A program made the position numbers and the translations under genes. From NCBI GenBank assembly GCA_038250675.1, contig JBBSCB010000010.1, positions 26,956-90,955 of the forward strand: 64,000 nucleotides of DNA. The letters run 5' to 3'. Shown one piece after another: positions 1 to 7,386 of this stretch. The stretch is from JAICUF01 sp038250675. GTDB lineage: Bacteria; Gemmatimonadota; Gemmatimonadetes; Gemmatimonadales; GWC2-71-9. Position 1 is the stretch's first letter. Each line of letters starts with the position of its first letter. The notes beneath the pieces were generated by a model that searched no databases, had not been told where the DNA came from, and saw nothing but the letters and a program-made list of their open reading frames with translations.

Positions 1-130
1 CCGGGCCGATGCGCGGCATACACACCGCTGCATCGGGATGATCCACGCATGCTCCGGGGCGGGGCCCGCCAAATCGCACAACTGTATAACAACAGGTCAT
101 CTTGGCAGGAGCCACAGCTGGTCTGGCATA

Positions 131-146
131 TGGTATCCCATTTGCA
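131..146 (+). promoter_or_regulatory. Predicted sigma54 (-24/-12) promoter of lipoprotein 1
   Basis: The sequence TGGTATCCCATTTGCA has GG (132-133) and GC (144-145) separated by exactly 10 bases, with the TTGCA typical of the -12 element. Transcription would start near 157, about 38 bases before the ATG at 195. The leader contains two small hairpins (158-173 and 174-188). The call rests on pattern and context: two sigma54 activators are encoded close by. Confidence 0.65.
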
Positions 147-194
147 CATAGTAGCTTCTGCAATTCACTGCAGCCCATCCAACATGGGATATAT

Positions 195-848
195 ATGACA
201 CTCACCAAGTCTGTTCGGGCCCTGGGTGCGGCGGTCTTCGCCGCCGCGACAGTCGTCGGATGCGCCTCCGACAGCCTGTTTTCGACGTCACCGATCGGGG
301 CCACCGAGGTCGCCGAATCGGCACTCAATGTCGTGGCAGTCGCACCCGACGTCGGCGCCCCCGAGGCGCTTGAAGCGTCGTTCTGGGCGATCCGCGGCAA
401 GAAGAGCGTGGGCCTGCTCTACCGCGTCGACAGCACGAGCGACGGCCCGGAGAACGGACACGGCCGGGAAGTCCTGCGACTCACCGTCGACAAGAAATCG
501 CTCCTGGCCCGCCCCGACGGCACGCCGTTCGTCGACGGCGATTCGGTGCTGATCACCCTGCGCGTCGTCGACGCGTCGCGCCTGCTCTTCGAGTTCGAGC
601 CGGCCGGACTGACTTTCTCCGCGTCTGACCCCGCCGAGCTGCGCGTCAAGTACGACGTCGCCGACGGCGACCTCGACCACAACGGCCATCATGACGCCGC
701 GGACGATTCACTCGAGGACCACCTCGCGATCTGGCGCCAGGGCAAGACCAACGATCCGTTTACCCGGCTGGCCTCGTTCGTCACCCACTCAGACCAGGAA
801 GTGCGGGCCGATCTGCCGGGCTTCAGCCGCTATGCCGTGTCCTACTGA
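195..848 (+). CDS. Secreted lipoprotein with ZU5-like C-terminal region and EF-hand-like loop (paralog 1)
   Basis: A 217-residue protein with a basic N-terminus, a hydrophobic segment and a Cys at residue 23 (VVGC), consistent with a lipoprotein. The body carries a conserved LARPDGTPF..GDSV block, a P-x-GL-x-F block and a C-terminal GFSRYAVSY. These resemble ZU5-type beta domains that are common in Gemmatimonadota lipoproteins, but that similarity is my inference. Between them lies D-L-D-H-N-G-H-H-D-A-A-D, which fits an EF-hand/dockerin calcium loop (DxDxNGxxDxxD). An in-frame TTG at 102 lies upstream of the putative sigma54 promoter, so the ATG at 195 is preferred. No good Shine-Dalgarno is visible. 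Paralogs lie at 1042 and 5749. Function unknown. Confidence 0.8.
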   Translation: MTLTKSVRALGAAVFAAATVVGCASDSLFSTSPIGATEVAESALNVVAVAPDVGAPEALEASFWAIRGKKSVGLLYRVDSTSDGPENGHGREVLRLTVDKKSLLARPDGTPFVDGDSVLITLRVVDASRLLFEFEPAGLTFSASDPAELRVKYDVADGDLDHNGHHDAADDSLEDHLAIWRQGKTNDPFTRLASFVTHSDQEVRADLPGFSRYAVSY

Positions 849-976
849 CCGAGACGCAGCGACTGGAACGTACGGATACAACTGTGGCGCGACGACGCAT
901 GGGGCGAGGCGCTGGCTTGACCGGTGTCCTCGCCCCAATGTCCTGCAGGTAAATGACTTGCGCAGAGCACCCGGCG

Positions 977-992
977 TGGTACCCGCCTTGCC
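977..992 (+). promoter_or_regulatory. Predicted sigma54 (-24/-12) promoter of lipoprotein 2 and TPR 1
   Basis: TGGTACCCGCCTTGCC has GG (978-979) and GC (990-991) exactly 10 bases apart and a TTGC -12 element. The predicted start site is near 1003. A GC-rich hairpin follows at once (GGGAGG 1005-1010, loop of 4, CCTCCC 1015-1020), so the mRNA would begin with a stable stem. The rest of the interval 849-1041 holds nothing else I can identify. Confidence 0.68.
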
Positions 993-1041
993 TAACGCAG
1001 CACCGGGAGGTTCCCCTCCCCGGACCCGAATGAGGTGATTC

Positions 1042-1692
1042 ATGAGCCGTGCGTTGCGTGCCGCCCTGACTCAGCTGGCCCGATGCGCTCCCGGCGCCGT
1101 GGCCCTGCTGCTTGCCACGGCCTGCACGCAGGACCTCACGCAGTCCACTCCGCTCGGCCCCAGCCAGGAGGCGGCCGAGTCGCTCTCGATCGTCGCGGCC
1201 GCAGCGGACGCACCGCCGGTCGAGGCCGTGGTCGTCAGCTTCTACGCCAAACGCGGCGCCAAGCGCGACGGACGCGTCTACCGCACCGACGGACATGGGA
1301 AGCGCGGCAAGGAATATCTGCGGCTGACCGTCGACAAGAATGCGCTGCTGGCGCGTCCTGACGGAACGCCGTTTGCCAATGGCGACTCGGTCGAGATCAC
1401 CATCCGCGTCGTGGATCCGTCGCTCATGCTGTTTCAGCTCGAGCCGGCCGGTCTCGCGTTCAGTCCTACCAGTCCGGCCGAGCTTCGGATCTGGTTCGAC
1501 GCGGCCAATGGCGATCTCGACCACAGCGGCCACCACGATGCGCAGGACGATTCGATCGAGGGTCATCTCGCCATCTGGCGACAACCCCGGATCGGTGACG
1601 AGTTCGTGCGGCTCACATCCGACGTGGGCCATTCCGACAAGCAGGTGCGCACCGACATCCCGGGCTTCAGCCGCTATGCCATCGCGTACTGA
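1042..1692 (+). CDS. Secreted lipoprotein-like protein with EF-hand-like loop (paralog 2)
   Basis: A 216-residue paralog of the protein at 195-848 with the same block order: LARPDGTPFANGDSV, PAGLAF, an EF-hand-like D-L-D-H-S-G-H-H-D-A-Q-D loop, IWRQ, and terminal GFSRYAIAY. The N-terminus is basic then hydrophobic, with a Cys at residue 28 in a weak lipobox (ATAC). GAGGTG lies 6-11 bases before the ATG and supports this start. The TPR gene begins immediately after the stop codon, so the two are almost certainly co-transcribed. Function unknown; a calcium-binding envelope protein is an inference from the loop. Confidence 0.82.
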   Translation: MSRALRAALTQLARCAPGAVALLLATACTQDLTQSTPLGPSQEAAESLSIVAAAADAPPVEAVVVSFYAKRGAKRDGRVYRTDGHGKRGKEYLRLTVDKNALLARPDGTPFANGDSVEITIRVVDPSLMLFQLEPAGLAFSPTSPAELRIWFDAANGDLDHSGHHDAQDDSIEGHLAIWRQPRIGDEFVRLTSDVGHSDKQVRTDIPGFSRYAIAY

Positions 1693-2700
1693 ATGGCCAT
1701 GACCTCGCCTGGCCGCGCCACTGCCGATCCGGTGCATACACTGCGCGACCTCGTGCGCGCCGGGCAGTTCCGTGAGGCGCTGGCCCTGTACGACGGCGCG
1801 GGCACGCTCGACGCGGTGCCGCGTGCGGAGGCCGACTTGCTGGCCGCCACCGCGGCCACCCGAATCGGCGCGCTGGACCGCGCCACCGAGTTGGCGAGCC
1901 GCGCGCACGCGCAATTTGCCGAGCGCCTCGATGCCGACGGCCAGATGCGGACCGTCAACCTGCTGGGCGCGATCGCCTTCGAGCGCGGCGCTCTGGACGA
2001 CGCGGAGCGCCTCTTTGGCGAGGCGCACGAGCTGGCGCGACAGCTGAATGACACGCTGACCGCCGCGCGCACATCCAACAACCTCGCGTCCGTGGCCCAC
2101 CTGCGCGGCCGGCCCGAAATCGCCATCGGTCTCTACCGCGCGGCACTGCTGGCCTATCAGCGACTAGGCGACCGACGCGGCGCCGCCGAGACGTGGCACA
2201 ACCTGGGGCTGAGCTTCCGCCAGATGGGGGATCTGCGCGAGGCGGCCGGAGCCGCGCTCGAGGCGGTGCGCCACGCCGAGCTCACCGGCATGGCGGCGCT
2301 GCAGGCGCTCACCGTGCTGGGCCGCGCAGAAATCGACATCGAACGACGCGACTTCGATCTGGCGCACCGCGAAGTGGACCGGGCGGCCGTCCTGGCCGAA
2401 GCGGCCGCGGATCCGCTGTGTGCCGCCGAGGTGCGCCGAGTCCGTGCACTCGCGGCGCTCCGTCAGGGTGACTTCGAAAGGGCCCGCAGCGAGGCGCAGG
2501 AGGCCTTTGCCGTTGCCTGCCTCCATGACAGCGCGCTCCTCGCGGCCGAGTGCGCCGCGGTGCGCGCGCTGGCCTCGCTCGGCCTGGGCGACGGGCCGGA
2601 GGCCAAACATATGCGCGAAGAGGCCCTTGCCGGATTTGAACGGCTCCACGCCCGCCCCCTCATCCAGCGCTTCGAGGATGCCTGGCGCGCCCCCAGGTAG
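1693..2700 (+). CDS. TPR-repeat protein 1 (cytoplasmic)
   Basis: A 335-residue Ala/Leu/Glu-rich helical protein with tandem tetratricopeptide-type helix pairs across most of its length. The clearest are around residues 65-180 (RTSNNLASVAHLRGR, AAETWHNLGLSFRQMGD). There is no signal peptide, membrane segment or HTH. The ATG follows the lipoprotein stop codon with no gap, implying translational coupling. A clear paralog lies at 6388-7383, again directly after a lipoprotein paralog. A scaffold or regulator of the neighbouring sigma54 activators is plausible by context only. Confidence 0.85.
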   Translation: MAMTSPGRATADPVHTLRDLVRAGQFREALALYDGAGTLDAVPRAEADLLAATAATRIGALDRATELASRAHAQFAERLDADGQMRTVNLLGAIAFERGALDDAERLFGEAHELARQLNDTLTAARTSNNLASVAHLRGRPEIAIGLYRAALLAYQRLGDRRGAAETWHNLGLSFRQMGDLREAAGAALEAVRHAELTGMAALQALTVLGRAEIDIERRDFDLAHREVDRAAVLAEAAADPLCAAEVRRVRALAALRQGDFERARSEAQEAFAVACLHDSALLAAECAAVRALASLGLGDGPEAKHMREEALAGFERLHARPLIQRFEDAWRAPR

Positions 2701-2749
2701 AGGCATCCCTCCTCCGGAACCCCGCTAGCACACCGCGTGACAACCAATC

Positions 2750-2758
2750 TGTAACGAT
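2750..2758 (+). promoter_or_regulatory. Single copy of the GTAACGA element upstream of sigma54 activator 1
   Basis: TGTAACGAT contains the same seven-base core (GTAACGA, reverse TCGTTAC) found as a dyad at 4237-4263 and as a repeat at 9772-9798. Here it lies about 105 bases before the preferred ATG at 2863. No canonical sigma54 promoter follows it: the best candidate (2791-2803) has only 9 bases between GG and GC. A sigma70-like GTGACA at 2737 lies just upstream. It may be an autoregulatory half-site. Confidence 0.4.
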
Positions 2759-2862
2759 GTGATATATGTCATGGCCTGCCCAGGTACCGTGGAGTAGTCT
2801 TGCGCGTGCCCCATATCCCCGGCAGGTCGCAGGAGTCGTCCGTGACGTCAGGACCAGCATCG

Positions 2863-4206
2863 ATGAAGCACTCTACCCGGCCGGCGGCGATACCGCCGCT
2901 CGTAGTCGTGGATCTCGGCGGCACGCACGGCCCGCTGCTATTGGAGCTGGCCACCGCGGTCGGTCTCGACCTGCAGCCGTGGACGCCGGGTAGCGAGCGG
3001 GTGCCGACGGCCGCCGCCATTCTCGTCGCCGCGCCGGGCCGCGAACGGGACGCCATTGGGCTCTTGAGCGAGATCGCGGCGCAGGCAGTACCAGTGTTCG
3101 TCACCGGCGACGTGGCCGATCATCGTGTCGCGCTGGGCGCGGTGCGCCATGGCGCCGACGACTACTTCGCGTTGCCGGCTGATCTCGATCTGCTGGGCCG
3201 GGCGCTGGAGCGTCAGGTGGCCCAGCTCCGCGCCCGCACCGACGCGGCGCAGTTCGCGGCCGATGAGCGGGACTCGGCCGGCTTCGGAACGATGCTGGGA
3301 CGGAGCGCGGCGCTGACGGCAACGCTCGACCACGCGGCGCGGGTGGCCCGGCGCGGCGATGTGACCGTGATGATTCAGGGGGAGACCGGGACGGGCAAGG
3401 AGCTGCTCGCTCGGGCCATTCACTATCACAGTCCCCGTGCGGCGGAACCGTTCGTGGAGATCAACTGCGCCGCGATTCCGGCGGCGCTGCTCGAAAGCGA
3501 GCTCTTTGGCCACGAGAAGGGGTCGTTCACCGGTGCCATCGCCGCCAAGGCCGGCCTGTTCGAGCTGGCGGACGGCGGCACGATCTTCCTCGACGAAATC
3601 GGCAATCTGCCGCTCGACCTGCAGCCCAAATTGCTGCGGGCGCTGGAAAGCCGGTCGATCCGCCGCGTGGGTGGCCGGGCCGAGCGGGCGGTGAACGTGC
3701 GGATCATCGGGGCCACGCATGTGGATCTCGCCGCCGCCGTGGAGCGCAAGGAGTTCCGCGAAGACCTGTACTATCGGATCAACGTGATCTCTCTCACGCT
3801 GCCGCCGCTCCGCTACCGCGACGGCGACGTCGATCTGCTGGCCGACCAGTTTGCCCAGCGGGTTGCGACGAGCTACGGCCTTCCCGTGCCGGTGATCGAT
3901 GCGGCGGTTCGGGCGAAGCTCCGGGCCCACCACTGGCCGGGCAACGTCCGCGAGCTCCGCAACGTGATCGAGCGCGCCATCATTCTTTCGCCCGCCGGGA
4001 CCATCAGCGCCGATGAAGTGCTGGCCGAAGACGAGCGCTTCGACCAGCGCGGCGCGCTGCCGTTCCCGGCCGACCTGGCGACACTGTCGCGGGCGGCGGC
4101 GCGGGCAATGCTCGACCTCAGCGGCGGCAACAAGAGTGAAGCCGCGCGACGGCTCGGCATCTCGCGGCCGCGCCTCCAGCGATTGCTCTACGTCATGGCG
4201 CCCTGA
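2863..4206 (+). CDS. Sigma54-dependent transcriptional activator 1 (AAA+ bEBP, Fis-type HTH, degenerate receiver)
   Basis: A 447-residue activator that would remodel sigma54-RNA polymerase by ATP hydrolysis. Residues 14-120 resemble a receiver domain (GADDYFALPADLDLL near its end) but the central phosphoacceptor Asp position reads Ala (AAAILVAAPG) and the beta5 Lys is missing. The AAA+ domain has Walker A GETGTGKE (173-180), Walker B GGTIFLDEI and the sigma54 loop as GSFTGA (220-225) in place of GAFTGA. A Fis-type HTH (SEAARRLGISRPRLQRLL) ends the protein. A TTG start at 2800 would add 21 residues; ATG 2863 leaves room for a promoter. Paralog at 4368. Confidence 0.93.
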   Translation: MKHSTRPAAIPPLVVVDLGGTHGPLLLELATAVGLDLQPWTPGSERVPTAAAILVAAPGRERDAIGLLSEIAAQAVPVFVTGDVADHRVALGAVRHGADDYFALPADLDLLGRALERQVAQLRARTDAAQFAADERDSAGFGTMLGRSAALTATLDHAARVARRGDVTVMIQGETGTGKELLARAIHYHSPRAAEPFVEINCAAIPAALLESELFGHEKGSFTGAIAAKAGLFELADGGTIFLDEIGNLPLDLQPKLLRALESRSIRRVGGRAERAVNVRIIGATHVDLAAAVERKEFREDLYYRINVISLTLPPLRYRDGDVDLLADQFAQRVATSYGLPVPVIDAAVRAKLRAHHWPGNVRELRNVIERAIILSPAGTISADEVLAEDERFDQRGALPFPADLATLSRAAARAMLDLSGGNKSEAARRLGISRPRLQRLLYVMAP

Positions 4207-4236
4207 ACCTTCCCGCTGGCGCCAGACCGCAACGAA

Positions 4237-4263
4237 CCGTTACGATTCAGCGAATCGTTACGG
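4237..4263. promoter_or_regulatory. Dyad-symmetric candidate enhancer (UAS) for the sigma54 activators
   Basis: Arms CCGTTACGATTC (4237-4248) and GAATCGTTACGG (4252-4263) are inverted repeats of 12 bases with one mismatch and a 3-base spacer. The dyad is centred about 100 bases upstream of the start predicted from the sigma54 promoter at 4325-4340, a typical bEBP enhancer distance. The 11-mer CGAATCGTTAC recurs exactly at 9788-9798, upstream of another sigma54-type promoter. Binding by either Fis-type HTH is an inference. Confidence 0.6.
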
Positions 4264-4324
4264 CATCCATACCACATCAAATCCGCAAGTAGTTCTTAAT
4301 CAACATCTTGTAGAAAGCAAGTCG

Positions 4325-4340
4325 TGGCCCTTCCCTTGCC
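4325..4340 (+). promoter_or_regulatory. Predicted sigma54 (-24/-12) promoter of activator 2
   Basis: TGGCCCTTCCCTTGCC matches the TGGC-N8-TTGC form with GG (4326-4327) and GC (4338-4339) exactly 10 bases apart. The predicted start is near 4351, 17 bases before the GTG at 4368. It probably drives the activator 2 - lipoprotein 3 - TPR 2 operon, because no other promoter of this type is visible before 5749. Confidence 0.7.
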
Positions 4341-4367
4341 TTTCCTGTTGTTGGCGGACCGCGTTCG

Positions 4368-5723
4368 GTGACGCCCCCGAGCTGGGGCCTCGCGGTGGTA
4401 CGACTCTCCGACAGCTTCGAAGTCGCAGTGCGGGCCCTGGCGGATGCCGCCGGTGCCGGGCTCCATGACTGGGAGGCGCCCGGCGCCGTCCCCGCCGTGG
4501 CCTCTGCGGTGCTGGTGCTGGCTGGCGGCGCCGAAGCCGAAGCCGCCGAGCAGCTGCCCGGGCTCGCCGATGCCGGGCTGCCGATCCTGGTCGTCGGCGC
4601 GCTGGCCGATCACCGGATGGCGACCACGCTCATTCAGCAGGGCGCCCGGGACTATTTCGTGCTGCCGGCCGAACTCGAGCCGCTGCGGCACGCACTGGAG
4701 CGCATTCGGCAGACGGCGGAAGCGGGTGTTCACGCCCGGAGCTTTGCCGCCGCCGAGCGGATCAGCACCGGCTTCGATGCAATTCTGGGCGAAAGCCGCG
4801 CGCTGCGCGACGTGCTGAACCAGGCCGCACGGGTGGCCCGCCACGGCGACGTCACGGTGTTGATCCAGGGGGAGACGGGAACCGGCAAGGAGCTGCTCGC
4901 GCGGGCCATCCACTACGACAGTCCGCGGGCAGCGCGGCCGTTCGTCGAGATCAACTGCGCGGCGATTCCGCATGCGCTGCTGGAGAGCGAGCTCTTTGGC
5001 CATGAGAAGGGGGCGTTCACCGGTGCGAGCTTTGCCAAGCCGGGGCTGTTCGAGCTGGCCGACGGCGGAACCATCTTCCTCGATGAGTTGGCAAGTCTGC
5101 CGCTGGATCTCCAGCCCAAGCTGCTGCGTGCCATCGAGAGCCGGACCATCCGGCGGGTGGGAAGCCTGGCGGAGCGTGCCGTGGATGTTCGCGTCATCGC
5201 CGCGACGCACGTGGAGATGGCGGGCGCGGTGCGCCGCGGTGAGTTCCGGGAGGATCTCTACTACCGGCTCAACGTGGTTGCGCTGACCCTGCCGCCGCTG
5301 CGCCAGCGACCCGAGGACGTCCCGCTCCTGGCGGCCGCATTCGTCTCGCGCATCGCCACCGCCTACGGGCTGCCGGCGCCCGCGCTCTCGGCCGACGTGA
5401 TCGCGGCACTCCGCGCCCACCAGTGGCCCGGCAACGTGCGCGAGCTGCGCAATGCGATCGAGCGCGCCCTCGTGCTGTCGCCGCCGGGCACACTGGCGCC
5501 CGAAGAGCTGCGGCCGGGCTCGGCGCCGGCACCCGCGACGGATGGCACGCTGCCCTTTCCGGCCGAGTTGCGCGCAATCGTCGCGGCGGCCGTCCGGGCG
5601 ATGCTCTCGCTCACCGGCGGCAACAAGACTGAGGCGGCGCGCCGTCTCGGCATCTCACGGCCCCGCCTGCACCGGATCCTCGACGGGTCGGGCGGCGAGG
5701 GTCCGGGTGGCGACGATGACTGA
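4368..5723 (+). CDS. Sigma54-dependent transcriptional activator 2 (AAA+ bEBP, Fis-type HTH, degenerate receiver)
   Basis: A 451-residue paralog of the activator at 2863-4206. The N-terminal 115 residues again look like a receiver (GARDYFVLPAELEPL) with no acidic phosphorylation pocket (SAVLVLAGGAEAEA), so activation is probably not by a histidine kinase. The AAA+ core is canonical: GETGTGKE (168-175), GAFTGA (215-220) and GGTIFLDEL. The C-terminal HTH reads TEAARRLGISRPRLHRIL. The start is the GTG at 4368, since ATGs are absent nearby and a sigma54 promoter ends at 4340. The next lipoprotein gene follows after 25 bases, and the activator probably drives its own operon. Confidence 0.93.
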   Translation: MTPPSWGLAVVRLSDSFEVAVRALADAAGAGLHDWEAPGAVPAVASAVLVLAGGAEAEAAEQLPGLADAGLPILVVGALADHRMATTLIQQGARDYFVLPAELEPLRHALERIRQTAEAGVHARSFAAAERISTGFDAILGESRALRDVLNQAARVARHGDVTVLIQGETGTGKELLARAIHYDSPRAARPFVEINCAAIPHALLESELFGHEKGAFTGASFAKPGLFELADGGTIFLDELASLPLDLQPKLLRAIESRTIRRVGSLAERAVDVRVIAATHVEMAGAVRRGEFREDLYYRLNVVALTLPPLRQRPEDVPLLAAAFVSRIATAYGLPAPALSADVIAALRAHQWPGNVRELRNAIERALVLSPPGTLAPEELRPGSAPAPATDGTLPFPAELRAIVAAAVRAMLSLTGGNKTEAARRLGISRPRLHRILDGSGGEGPGGDDD

Positions 5724-5748
5724 CAATTCCAGCTTCAGGAGGACTGTG

Positions 5749-6384
5749 ATGGGACGTGGACACCGATGGTGGATCGCCTGCGCTGCCGTTGCGTCGGTTG
5801 CGGCCGCAGCCCTGGCGTGCTCCGACGCCTCGGGGCCCGGCGTGCCGTCACAACCGGGTGATGAGCGAGCCAGTCTGAATGTCGTGCGGCGATCGGGCGC
5901 GGTGCCGGGCTTCGTGGACACTGTGGTGACGTTTTACGCCGTGCGGGGCACGGACCGCGAAGGCAGCATTTTCTTCAAGGCGGCCGACGGCGGGCCCGGC
6001 GAGGAATTCGTGAAGCTGTCGATCGGGTCGGCCGCACTGCTGGCGCGGCCCGACGGCACGCCGATCGCACAGGGCGACTCGGTGCTGATCACGATGCGGA
6101 TCGTGGATCCGGCGCTCCTGCTCGTCGAATTCCTGCCCAGCGGGCTCCAGTTCAATCCGCAGGAGCCGGCGGAGATGGAGATGCAATACGGCGGGGGCGA
6201 CGACGACTACAACGAGGACGGCCACCACGACGCGATCGACACCGCGATCGAGGCCACGCTGGGCATCTGGAAGCAGGAGGCGCCCGGACTCCCCTTCGTC
6301 CGGCTCGCCTCGACGCTGCTCCAGACCAGCCGGTCGTCCGACGCGAAGATCACCAGCTTTACCCGGTACGCGCTGGCGTACTGA
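5749..6384 (+). CDS. Secreted lipoprotein-like protein with EF-hand-like loop (paralog 3)
   Basis: A 211-residue third paralog of the proteins at 195 and 1042. An AGGAGG six bases upstream fixes the ATG at 5749. A hydrophobic N-terminal segment ends in ALAC with Cys 24, a probable lipidation site. Conserved blocks: LARPDGTPIAQGDSVLI, PSGLQFNPQEPAE, IWKQ and terminal FTRYALAY. The loop D-Y-N-E-D-G-H-H-D-A-I-D again fits DxNxDGxxDxxD. It follows activator 2 by 25 bases and precedes TPR 2 by 3 bases, so it sits in their operon. Function unknown. Confidence 0.82.
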   Translation: MGRGHRWWIACAAVASVAAAALACSDASGPGVPSQPGDERASLNVVRRSGAVPGFVDTVVTFYAVRGTDREGSIFFKAADGGPGEEFVKLSIGSAALLARPDGTPIAQGDSVLITMRIVDPALLLVEFLPSGLQFNPQEPAEMEMQYGGGDDDYNEDGHHDAIDTAIEATLGIWKQEAPGLPFVRLASTLLQTSRSSDAKITSFTRYALAY

Positions 6385-6387
6385 CAT

Positions 6388-7383
6388 ATGGCCGACGCGG
6401 GCTCACCCACCGACGCGCCCGACCCGGCAGCCGGGCTGCACGCGCTGGCCGACGCGGGCCAGTTCCAGGCCGTGCTCGAGCGGTTCGCGACGATTCCGGC
6501 CGACGCGGCAAGCGGTGAGCTCGCGCTGCTTGCGGCCACCGCCGCCACCCGGCTGGGCCACCTGCCGGCTGCGGAGTCGCACGCCGTCTCGGCGCTTGGC
6601 CACTTCCGGGCTCGCGGCGATGTCGACGGCCGCATGCGCGCGGTCAATCTCCTCGGCGTCATTCGCTTCGAGCGCGGGGCCCCCCGCGAGGCGGAAGGCG
6701 CCTTTGCCGAAGCGCTCGATCTGGCGCGGCGGCTCGACGACACGCTGATGGCCGCCCGCGCCTCCAACAACCTCGCCACCGTGCTGCACCTGCAGGGGCG
6801 GCCCCACGAGGCGCTCGGCCGCTACCGTCAGGTGCTGCTCGACTATCAGCGACTGGGCAACCGGCGCGGCACCGCCGAAACGTGGCACAACATCGGCATC
6901 GTCCAGCGCCAGCTGGGAGAGTGGGCGGAGGCGGATGCGGCGGCGAGCGAGTCGCTCCGTCACGCCGACCTGACGGGCGATCGCGGCATGATCGGCATCG
7001 CGATCGCCGGCAAGGCCGAGCTCGATCTGGAGCGGGGTGATGTGGCGCTGGCGGAGCTGGAGGTCGAGCGGGCCGGTGCGCTGGCGCGGGAAACCGGCGA
7101 TGAGCTCGGCTCGGCCCAGGCCGAGCTGCTGCGCGCGACCATCGCGCTCCGGACGGACGACTTCAGCGGTGCGCTCGACGGGGCCCAGCGCACCGCGGCA
7201 CTCACCCGTGCGCTCGGGGTTCCACTGCTCGAGGCCGAGGCGATGGCCGTCGCCGCGCGGGCGGCACGGGCGCTGGGACAGACCTCCGCGGCCCAACAGC
7301 ACTGCGCCCAGGCGGTCGAGCTCTTCACCCGCCTGGGCGCCACCGCCTTCATCGAGCGATTCGAGGCCGACTACGGCACCTGA
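6388..7383 (+). CDS. TPR-repeat protein 2 (cytoplasmic)
   Basis: A 331-residue paralog of the TPR protein at 1693-2700, colinear throughout. Shared segments include TAATRLGHL, MRAVNLLGVIRFERG, ARASNNLATVLHLQGRP and AETWHNIGIVQRQLG. The ATG is 3 bases after the lipoprotein stop codon, the same lipoprotein-TPR arrangement as the first copy. No HTH, enzyme motif or signal peptide is visible. Its convergent neighbour ends only 3 bases downstream, leaving no room for a separate terminator. Confidence 0.85.
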   Translation: MADAGSPTDAPDPAAGLHALADAGQFQAVLERFATIPADAASGELALLAATAATRLGHLPAAESHAVSALGHFRARGDVDGRMRAVNLLGVIRFERGAPREAEGAFAEALDLARRLDDTLMAARASNNLATVLHLQGRPHEALGRYRQVLLDYQRLGNRRGTAETWHNIGIVQRQLGEWAEADAAASESLRHADLTGDRGMIGIAIAGKAELDLERGDVALAELEVERAGALARETGDELGSAQAELLRATIALRTDDFSGALDGAQRTAALTRALGVPLLEAEAMAVAARAARALGQTSAAQQHCAQAVELFTRLGATAFIERFEADYGT

Positions 7384-7386
7384 TCG

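Noticed and set aside
102..194. TTG start giving a 31-residue N-terminal extension of lipoprotein 1
   Set aside because: It would place the signal peptide inside the protein and the sigma54 promoter inside the gene.
823..2100. Long minus-strand open frame opposite lipoprotein 2 and TPR 1
   Set aside because: It runs antisense to clearly coding genes, is rich in Arg/His/Gly as expected from reverse frames of high-GC genes, and has no motif.
2791..2803. Sigma54-like promoter before activator 1 (TGG ... TTGC)
   Set aside because: Only 9 bases separate GG and GC. Spacing of 10 is close to invariant, so I do not count it as functional.
5690..5748. A sigma54 promoter directly before lipoprotein 3
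   Set aside because: No GG-N10-GC match is present; the gene is 25 bases after activator 2 and is better explained as part of that operon.
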